NCBI GenBank assembly: GCA_007449985.2
Contig: VIIQ02000104.1
Span: forward strand, 1 to 64,000
Direction: 5' to 3'
Origin: Desmodesmus armatus
Lineage: Eukaryota > Chlorophyta > Chlorophyceae > Sphaeropleales > Scenedesmaceae
DNA length: 64,000 nucleotides
The position numbers and the translations under genes are program-made. Below are positions 1 to 9,100 of the stretch, one piece after another. The notes under the pieces were generated by a model, which saw only the letters and a program-made list of their open reading frames with translations, was not told the DNA's origin and did no database searches. The first letter of the stretch is position 1. Every line of letters starts with the position of its first letter.

Positions 1-1329
1 CTATGTGTGTTGTTGGCATGGCAGTTGCAACACTTGCTGCCTATCCTTGAGCAGTGTTCGAATGGTTCCTTGGCTGACTGCGATTCTGGAGCAGTCGCCT
101 GACTGGGGAGGTGTGTCTGACAGCCTTCTCCTTTGATTTAGGCTCACGGCCTGGACACTGGCAGGTGTCATATGTGTCTTGAAATTGCAAGACCGTCCAG
201 CACAGACGGTGCAGCATGTGTTTGTGTCAGCTTAGCTTCTGTGGGATAACTTCCTGCAGAAGCTGACGGAGCTACTCACAGGTCTGACAGCTTTTCGTTG
301 CTTTGGGCTTACAGCCTGGACACTGACAGGCTGTTTCTGTGTAGTGGGGCTGCAGTACAGCGCAGCTCAGGTGGTACTCCCCACCCATTTGCATGTGTAG
401 CAAGTCAGCTTCTTGTTGATTAGCTTCCTGCAGGAGCTGACAGCAACCACGCATCGTGTGTGTGATGTCTGACAGCAGCCGGTCTAGTACTCGCTACTGC
501 TCAGTATGTACTGGCTGGACCTGGCCCAGACCTACGACTGTATGTACCTGTGTATGTTGTGATGTGTGATCGGCACAGTCACGCGTATGCATCTTCGTGC
601 CAGCGCATCGCAGCTTCGGGTGTGCAAGTGTCTATGCATCCTGTACAGCTTTGCCCAGTCACACCACATCGTGGTTTTGATTGGTTTTGCAGTGCATGTT
701 GCACTGGTTGAGGTACGCTGTTGTTGCTGCTACAGTTAGCAGCAAAGTAACAGAAGAGTGACCTCGGCCAGGGGTATAAATAGCGAGTGTGCGCTGGGTG
801 ACATTGTTGAGTTACACCCACAGCCGTGAACCAGCCCCTCGCCTGCTAAGCGTTGTAACAAGCTCTTGGCAATCCTTCTGTGACTTTCCAGACACCGATT
901 CGGCTTCCCTGTCTTGAGCACTAAAAGCTGCAGCAATTGGTTCTTCAGGCTTCTTCTACTGCTAGGTGAAGTGCCCAGAGCACTCGAGTTCCCTGTCGAC
1001 AGATACAGTTACCCAGGTCCCTGCGACCCTTCAGTCTGATCAGCTGAGAGGTGCCATCCCTCAGCCCTTACTAAAAGTGATACCTATACACCTCGTCTCC
1101 TTCCGCTACCCTGAACGGCGTGGGAAACATGCCGTGTGTGTGAGAGGGAGGGCAGTTGTGAACCCCGGTGCCAGCAGGGTTCAGTGAGAGGGGCCGGCCT
1201 GCCACCAGGGCGGCACTGGGACGGTCTGTGTGCCCCCTTTTCCCTCTGCCACCGCAGGTACCCCCTTCGACCCCTGGCACCCGCGGTGCACTACCACCAC
1301 CCCAACCACCGACTACGACCCCCCGTACT
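1..1329 (+). repeat. 5' LTR, 3' portion only
   Basis: Matches 13444-14787 along its whole length with many one-base insertions/deletions and a few substitutions. It ends in GTACT at 1329, immediately before the primer-binding site. It contains a TATA box at 775-782 and TGTAA at 854-858. It also holds two copies of a 'gcctggacactg.cagg' motif near 150 and 313. The beginning of the LTR lies upstream of the window. Confidence 0.93.
775..782 (+). promoter_or_regulatory. TATA box of the 5' LTR promoter
   Basis: TATAAATA preceded by a G run, conserved unchanged in the 3' LTR at 14222-14229. It is the likely core promoter for the retrotransposon RNA. A TGTAA motif about 75 bases downstream (854-858) is the probable polyadenylation signal defining a short R region. 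This follows from LTR logic and is not proven here. Confidence 0.6.
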
Positions 1330-1345
1330 TGGCAGCTGAGACACT
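1330..1345 (+). other. Primer-binding site
   Basis: TGGCAGCTGAGACACT starts directly after the LTR end. TGG is the complement of the CCA end of a tRNA, as expected for the minus-strand primer. I could not assign the tRNA; it does not have the initiator-Met type sequence. Confidence 0.65.
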
Positions 1346-1631
1346 CTCTTCAACGACTACGTTGAGGATCGACTACCTGTGACCTGAGCCCATCACGACT
1401 TCCACTGCGCAAGTTTACGTCACTACCGTTCTCAACAAGAGTTCTGGTACTGCGTAACCTACTCCAAACAACAAGTAAACGAATAGCAAGGGGGTTTCGA
1501 AACACCTGCTGCTCAAAAGCTGACTTCGGTCCAGCTTACTACTGCCCTCTACTGCTTCCAGAGCTTGCACACCAAAGTGTGTCCAGCCCCATACAAAAGC
1601 TGTTCCCACAGCCCAAAAACATTACATACAC

Positions 1632-3116
1632 ATGTCTGAGACAGAAGGGGAGTTCCAGTTCGCACCCCCAGGGGCCATGCTGCCTTCACCTGGTGCCCTC
1701 AATAGTATTGACACCTATGATGGGCAGGGTGATCCCAACCTCTGGCTCAATCACCTTCAGGATACAGCTGGCCTGTACAATTGGGCTGAGATACACTGCT
1801 TGCGTGTAGCAAAGCTCAAGCTAAGAGGCGATGCACAACGTTGGGGCCAGTCCCGCAGCTTCTGCAGCTGGGCTGAATTTCAACAGCTACTAGTTCACCG
1901 TTTCGGTGAAACACAAGAGACAGCCATAGCACGGCTGGAACGCTGCTACCAGAGTCCAAGAGAGGCCCCCAGGGCCTTCGCTGACAGATTTCGACTGGAT
2001 GCAGAACGTTCTGGTCGCACAGAAGATGCTGCTCTTGTTTACACCTTCATACAGCGTCTCCAGCCCAGCATCAGGACTGAGGTTGTCAGGAAGCAACTGC
2101 GCAGCATAGACGCAGTAGTTGAATACGCAAATTACCTGTTAGGGGCATTGGGTGCAGCAGACATGGGAAGGGAGGATGGCTTTGCAAGCAGCAACTTTGG
2201 CAGTAACATGGACGGCATGGCAGCTGCAAGCAAACCACCAGCCTTTGGTAACCCACTGCCCCGACGCCCTGAGTTTGATACTAGGAGGCCTCAGCAAGGG
2301 CCTTACTACAGGCCAGCCTCCAGGCCCCCCTTCAGAGATGTAAGCAACCGCAATGCTCGCCCTAACAATTTCCCTGTGCCCCCCAAGCCTGCTCCCGTGC
2401 CTTCCTCACCTGCTGCTGTGGACGAGCTGACCAGGCGTATGCAGCAGTTGGAGCTGAACATGCATCAGCAACTGCAGCAGAACAAGGACAAAGACAGGGA
2501 AATCAGGACCCTGCGTTATGCTTTAGAAAAGCAGCCTCAGAGGGACACACCTCATATCAATTTCATGAGCAGCGAGAGTCTGCCAGAGGATGAGTTAGAC
2601 ATTGATCCTGAGTTGTTGGCTGCACTCATGGTCAAGCGCTCTGCTGACGACAGCAATGCACCAGCCCTGAAGCGCATGCCAGCCAAACGTACAGCCATTG
2701 ATCCCCGGGCACCCAACATGCATGGGCCATCACGGCCAACTTATGCTGCAGCCCGGCCTGCCTCAAGCAGCCCAGCAGGGACAAGTAGGCCTGCAGCAGC
2801 GGCAGCTGCTGAAGCAGGCACTGATGCTTTTCCCCGAATGCCAAGACAGCGACAGCCATTGCAGGCTAGGCCCTATGGGGCACCTGGTCCTGCGGTTCCC
2901 GGCCCTCGTGGCCCTGTGCCCCCTCCTGCCCCCCCGGCTCCTACTGATTCAACCCACAGGTCACAAGGAGCTGCTGACCTGGCCAACCAAAAAGCAAAAA
3001 GATGGCATCAGAGATATGTCGCAGCATTAAGATGGATGGGCAGACAGAAGGCACTGTGCCTCCCCAAGCAGTCCTTACCTGCCTCGCAGGGCACTTGGCT
3101 GGGCAACCCAGCCTAG
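1632..3116 (+). CDS. gag: Retrotransposon Gag (capsid) protein
   Basis: A 494-residue structural protein that would form the virus-like particle. Residues about 25-185 have the Ty3/gypsy capsid pattern: a DGQGDP..W stretch, Trp/Leu-rich helices, and the 'F..L..RF.......A...L' and 'AFADRF' features of the Retrotrans_gag family. Residues about 270-305 are a charged Gln/Leu-rich predicted coiled coil, and the last 150 residues are Pro/Ala/Arg-rich. No CCHC zinc knuckle is visible anywhere, so RNA binding would rest on the basic Pro-rich tail. The 3' end overlaps pol by 115 bases in the -1 frame. The start chosen is the first in-frame ATG after the leader. Confidence 0.88.
   Translation: MSETEGEFQFAPPGAMLPSPGALNSIDTYDGQGDPNLWLNHLQDTAGLYNWAEIHCLRVAKLKLRGDAQRWGQSRSFCSWAEFQQLLVHRFGETQETAIARLERCYQSPREAPRAFADRFRLDAERSGRTEDAALVYTFIQRLQPSIRTEVVRKQLRSIDAVVEYANYLLGALGAADMGREDGFASSNFGSNMDGMAAASKPPAFGNPLPRRPEFDTRRPQQGPYYRPASRPPFRDVSNRNARPNNFPVPPKPAPVPSSPAAVDELTRRMQQLELNMHQQLQQNKDKDREIRTLRYALEKQPQRDTPHINFMSSESLPEDELDIDPELLAALMVKRSADDSNAPALKRMPAKRTAIDPRAPNMHGPSRPTYAAARPASSSPAGTSRPAAAAAAEAGTDAFPRMPRQRQPLQARPYGAPGPAVPGPRGPVPPPAPPAPTDSTHRSQGAADLANQKAKRWHQRYVAALRWMGRQKALCLPKQSLPASQGTWLGNPA
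2978..3116 (+). promoter_or_regulatory. gag-pol overlap, candidate -1 frameshift or reinitiation zone
   Basis: The pol frame opens after a TGA at 2975-2977 and overlaps gag up to its stop at 3114-3116, so any -1 shift must happen here. Two A-runs (2989-2993 and 2996-3000) lie at the start, but no canonical X-XXY-YYZ heptamer is in register. The first pol ATG (3002) sits in a strong context (aaaaagATGg), so internal initiation or reinitiation is an alternative. Confidence 0.5.
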
Positions 3117-6100
3117 TCAGCCTTGGCCAGGAAATGGCCACCCAGGTGGAGTCGGTTATGAAGGACATCCAGCGCAAATATCAGCCCAGTCTTCGGCTTG
3201 GCAGCAACAGCCGCAATACAGTGCTGAACATGTCCAGCATGCCCACCAGGGGCCTGACAACACCACCTTCTGAGAGGGTCCGCAGCCTGCTTCAAGCCAG
3301 CCGCCCACGCCCCATAGCCACGCCTCGTGTCTCGACCTGCAGAGTAGTAGCAGAATTGAATGGTAGGCCTCTGGAAGGAGTAGTGGACACTGGGGCTAGT
3401 ACCACTGCTGTGACCCTTGACTGCCTGCGACGTCTGGAGCTTGACAGCCTGATAGTGCCTGCTCAGTCCAGCTACCTGAATGCGGATGGCCGCATCACTG
3501 CTGGAAAGGGCAAGGTACCCAACCTAGCTCTGGCTTTGGGGGACTTTGAGACTCTTATCAACCCCACAGTCACCTCCGCCTTGAATTATGACCTCTTGAT
3601 CGGCAACGATGTGCTGACCCGTGCCCACGCGGTGATCGACTATGGAAAGGGTAGCTTGATCCTGCGCATAGACCCCACCACCTGCCAAGAGCTACCCATT
3701 AGCACTAACCACCCCTCTGAGCCTGGCAGTATCTACTGCCAGAGCCAGCCTCACCTGCCAGAGGACCACAGCTTCGACACTGCATCCACAGACGAAGCTG
3801 ATTATGTGACTGAAAGCTTCTACTTGGAATTGGCTGGCACCAGCACCACAGCTGCTGACCCAACCATTGCAACCGAGTACGATGATAGTATGCGCTCCTT
3901 TACAGCTGCTAGCAATGCAGCCACCTACGGCAGCAGCAGGCAAGCAGCAGACAGCAACAACACCACACCAGCAGGAGAGGTTATCGAGAGTGGTGGCGGC
4001 TATAACAGTGATTTTGACAGCTGCATGCTCAGCAGCGACAGTGATGATTTCAGCGATGAGGATATGGAAACAGAAGACAGCGAGCTGGTTCACCCCAAGA
4101 ACCTGAGGTATGTGCTTTCTGTCCTGCAAGATGCTTACCCCGACTGCGATGGCCCCACAGCACAGCTGCTGGCCTCCCTTGACGCAACCGCTTGGGGCTT
4201 CCCTGACTCCCTGGGGTTTGACATTGAGAGGAAGGGATACAATGCCAGTGATGGGGAGGGAGCTACTCATGAGGAGATTTCAGGGTCAGCCGACACCGAC
4301 TCAGGCACCACCATATACCCAGCCATCTGCAATATGGCACAAAAATCACCAAAAGAATGGGTACCCACCCAACTGCGCCGCCTGAGGGAGGGACAGCTGA
4401 GGGGTGAGCCTTCATTGTTCTCCAACCTACAGCTGCCCCCTAATGCTCCTGGCCATGAAAATAGTAGCACCGAGGGCCTGGCTTCATGCCTAGCCCTGCA
4501 AAAGCAATTTGCCTCCCTGATGCTAGCAAACCACATGGGAATCACCCCTGAGAAAGCTATGGAAATAGCTGGTAAAGACTTAGCGGGTCTGCCCCAAGGC
4601 TACCCTTCTGTGTTTGAGGCTTTGCATAATGACTGGCTGTACTCCGATTCTGACGAGATGGACACAACTTTAACAGACACCACAGCCGCCAGCATGCTGT
4701 GCCTGGATCAGCAGCTACCAACTACACCCAAAACACCCCCTCACAGCTCAGAGTGGGGTTACAAAAAGCTAGTCAGCCATCTGGCCCTTCTCTCCACCTC
4801 AGCCTTTCCAGGCCTGAGGAGTGACACAGCCCAGTTCCTAGCAGAGCTTGATGTTATCAACTTACCTGCGGGATATGATTCAGCGCTGGGATCTTGGGCT
4901 GAGGAAGAGATGGGCTTGTCTAGGGCTCCCCTACTCCTGGTGGATGACAACCACACAGCAACAGACAGCAGCGAGTCAGAACCAGAGCTTATTTACATGT
5001 ATGACGAGCCAGAGGCAGGGGATAGCATTGATTCCCACAGCCTGCTGACTGATAACCCCCGCATGCTCAGCTACCTGGCCGGGCTGATGCTAGCAGCGTT
5101 TGGGGATGACATGGAGCCTGTCACAGCCCTGAAGCTGGCTAGCACAGACCTAGTGGCTTTGCCTAGTGGTATGCCTTCCGCCCTTGATGCCTGGATCACC
5201 GCCTCCTTGGGAGCTACAGTCCCTTCCAGTGCCAAGAGTCTTTTCAGCCTTGATAGAGCGCTGGCTGAGCCTGAACACTATGAGATCAGCGAGCCAAACC
5301 AGCCCAACACTCGCCACAGGCTACTTCAGCGCGTGGCATGGCTGATTGAGTGTGCTTACCCACATTATGACCGTGATGAGGCCGAACGCATAGCCAGCTT
5401 GGACCTGAGTGCAGTACCTCAGGGGTGGCCCTCACTCTTGGCCCCGCCGCCAACCAAAGATTTGACCACCCCACTGGCCACTCCAGCATCGGCACCTGCA
5501 ACAACAGTAGACCCATCAGAGATGTTTGTGTTTGAAGAGCGACAAGGAACTCCCCCGACACACCCGACCAACAGCAGCAGCGCCCCTGCAGAGCTATCCC
5601 AAGGCAATCCAGGCCCCAATCGGCGCCAGCTGCCTACAAGAGGAGCTCTACAACGCAGCGACTCAGGCGTAACACACGTCTTCACTTCTGGCCGCCCTGG
5701 CCGCTACACAGTGGTGACTTCTGGAGACCAGCACCCCCGGCCCCCCAGGCCCCGCAACCCAGCAAACCCTTCCGGCCATCGTATTAACAACCCCCCGCAG
5801 CGGCCCCCTGTGCGCCGCCGCCAACAGGCAACCCTTCTCCAGCCCACAGAAGACACCGTCATGATTGAAGCAACACCCGCTGCACCTGAGGTCTTCTGCT
5901 CTGAGACCATTGCAGCGAGTGACCTCACCCCGCTAGAAAAGAGGGCTGAAAGCACAGCCTCCTCCTCCAATACAACCCCTACGACTCCAGCTCCAAGCCC
6001 AGCTGTGTATGAGACCACCGACATGGAAGCTTCCCCCGTGGACACCTTCTGCTACTTTGAAGAGCCCTTGTCTGACAGCGACATGCCCTCCCTGGCAAGC

Positions 6101-9100
6101 GACTCCGACAGCGATACATCCGAGCCAGACCAAGACCCCGACACCCTGCACCCACTAGATTGGCTGGGAATGTATGAGCCCCTACCCCAGGAACACCCAG
6201 AATTCCCCGAGCCAGCCGCCCTCCCCAGAGCCCTCTACAACCCACCAGAAGCCGAACTCTGCCCATTTCCTGATGATGACCTCCTCAGTGACAACAGGCA
6301 CCTCTCTCTGTCTGGTATGGTAGACGCCGCCAACCTGGACACAGCAGAGTTTGACATGATCGTGAGTGTGTTGGAGCAGAATGCAGACGTTTTCTGCTTC
6401 CACCCAACTCAGTTGGGCACCTGCAACTATGGGAGCCTCTCCATTGACACCGGAGATGCAAAACCCCTAAAGCAAAACTACTACAGGATGCCATATAAAA
6501 AACAAGAAGAGCTGAAGAAGCATGTAGAGCAATGGCTGGAACTGGGCATCATAGAACCCAGCAACTCCCCTTGGTCAGCCCCCTTGCACCTAGTACCCAA
6601 GAAGGGAGGTGCCACCCGTGCAGTGGTGGATTATCGAAAGCTCAACAGCGTCACCAAGAAGGACGCCTACCCCTTACCTCTGATGAATGATATCTTGTAC
6701 AACATAGGGCCTGCCAGGTATTTCAGTGTAATTGATTTACACTCGGGGTACCTGCAAGTGCCCATGGCAGGCAAGGATGGTAAGGATCCGCACAACAGCA
6801 TTGAGAAGACAGCGTTTGCGTGCCCCTTCGGGCACCGCTTGTACCAGTTCCTGAAGGCTCCCTTTGGCTTGACAGGTTGCCCATCTTTCTTCATGCGCCT
6901 GATGAATCAGGTGTTACAAGAGCATGTCGGCAACTATGCGTTTGTGTACCTAGATGATGTGGTGATCTACAGCCGCACTCTTGATGAGCATGTTGCTCAC
7001 CTGACTGCTGTGTTTGAGTCGCTACGTGCTGCCAACCTGCGGCTGTCCAGCACCAAGTGCCGCTTTGCCACCAGCCACTGCACCTTCTTAGGCTTCTGCA
7101 TTTCAGAGAAGGGCCTAGGCTGTGACCCCCGGCTGATAGAAGCAGTTGCACTGCGCCAAGAGCCTTACAAATCAAAAAGCAACCCCAAAAAGGCAGTAGC
7201 CAGCTTTGTTGGCCTATGTTCGTTCTATAGGCGATTCATCAGAGGCTTTGCAGAAATTGCAGAGCCCCTCACCCGTGTCATGGGCAAAACCAAGAAGTTT
7301 GAGTGGGGTCCTGAGCAACAGGATGCCTTCGACACCCTCAAGAGCAAGCTGATGGACTATCCTATCCTACGACGTCCCGACTTCACCAAGCCGTTTCACG
7401 TCCACACGGATGCCTCCCAGAAGGCAGTGGGCGCTGTGCTGACCCAGCGCGACGAGGACGGCAAGCACTACGCCGTCGCCTACCACAGCAAGAAGCTTAC
7501 TCCTACACAAGCCAACTGGGCAATCACCCACCTGGAATGTTATGCCGTTGTCAGCGCCGTCACAGAGCAGTGGAGGGACTTCCTGTGGGCTGCTGAGCAC
7601 CCCTTCACTGTAGTGGTTGACCACCACGCCCTCCGCTGGCTGCTGACATCACCCAACCTGCAAGGCAAGTTAGCCAGGTGGAGCCTGAGGCTACAGGAGT
7701 TTATGCCCTTTACGATCCAGTATCGTAAGGGTATCCACCACCTGGCCGCAGATGCCCTCTCCCGAGACCCGCGACATGACAGCGACGAAAGCCCTGAGAC
7801 ACCTACCAGCGCCACCAAGGCCCCAGCCCTTGATGACTGTCCCGATCCTGACCCTACTGACTACAACCACTTCGACGAGGTGCTGACCCTCGACTCCATC
7901 AGCACCCCATGCCACCCCGACACAGCAACCGCTGCCTTTGAGGACCCGGCCAACAGCCCAACCCCCTCCTTTGGTGAGTGGTTGCCCCCAGAACCCCCTG
8001 AGTTCAAGACCGACACCCACGACCGCAACCTGGAGCAGTTTCTCACCTCTGAAGACAAGACCGACACCTACCCAGCCACGCCTGCGGGCAACAACGACCA
8101 CGCCAATCCCTTGGACTCCACGGAGCAAGGGCACTCTGAGACCCCGCCACTTGACCACGAGGAAGCCCCTCCTGTGGAGCACGACTCCACCCTCCCACTG
8201 AGCCTTGATTCACCCAGCAGAATGGCAGGCCTCCCTGGCCCTGCGCGTATCGCCATTGAAGGCAACATTGGCAGCGGCAAGAGCACAGTGCTCAGAAAAC
8301 TACAGGAGATACAAGCACTACCCTGGTGGAGCAACTGGCATATACTACCAGAGCCCGTAGCCGACTGGCAACACCTTCTGGACCAGCACTACACGTCTGG
8401 CGATACAGACCCTGCCCAGCAGCAGGCAGTGCTCAATGCATATGCCCTACGTGTTCCACACCCCATAGCGGCTCCCTACATCATCATGGAACGGAGTCCC
8501 TGGAGCAGCTTGGCAGTGTTCCTGCCTGTGCAAGGCCTCCCTGCTAGCTATGAAAGGGTGGTTCAACAGACTGCGCATCATATGCACCCAGTCCTGGACA
8601 ACGCCCTGCCAACAACCCTTATCTACCTACAAACCGACCCAGAGACCTGTCTTACCAGAGCCCAAGCTCGCCAGCGCCCGGAGGAAGCCGCCCTAACCTT
8701 GGACTACTTGAAGAAGCTCCACCGCCAGTATGATACAGCAGTCCACCGGTTCCCTGGAGTGACAGTAACAATCAACGCCAACCAAGACGAGGACACGGTG
8801 TTTGCAGCCGTCAAACGTGCTGTGGAACTACTACATGAGGCCTTTGAACTACCCAACAGCCACAACAACTACTACAGCCTGTGGTCAACTACCAAGGCTC
8901 CCTACACTATTGCTGAGTTTCCCAATCTGGCGCGACTACTTGGACCTGACAAGCTACTTACTACTTGCGACCCCTACTTATTGCGACTGTGCCCCGATCA
9001 GCTACTGGTATGCACAGAAGGAGTGCCCCCAAGCCATGCAAGCGACTCAGGCAACCGCCTGTTACTACACAATGTCCCACCCCAAGAATACCAATCCAGG

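Noticed and set aside
3692..4270. 192-codon minus ORF opposite pol
   Set aside because: It mirrors the acidic low-complexity region of pol; no start context, domain or splice signals.
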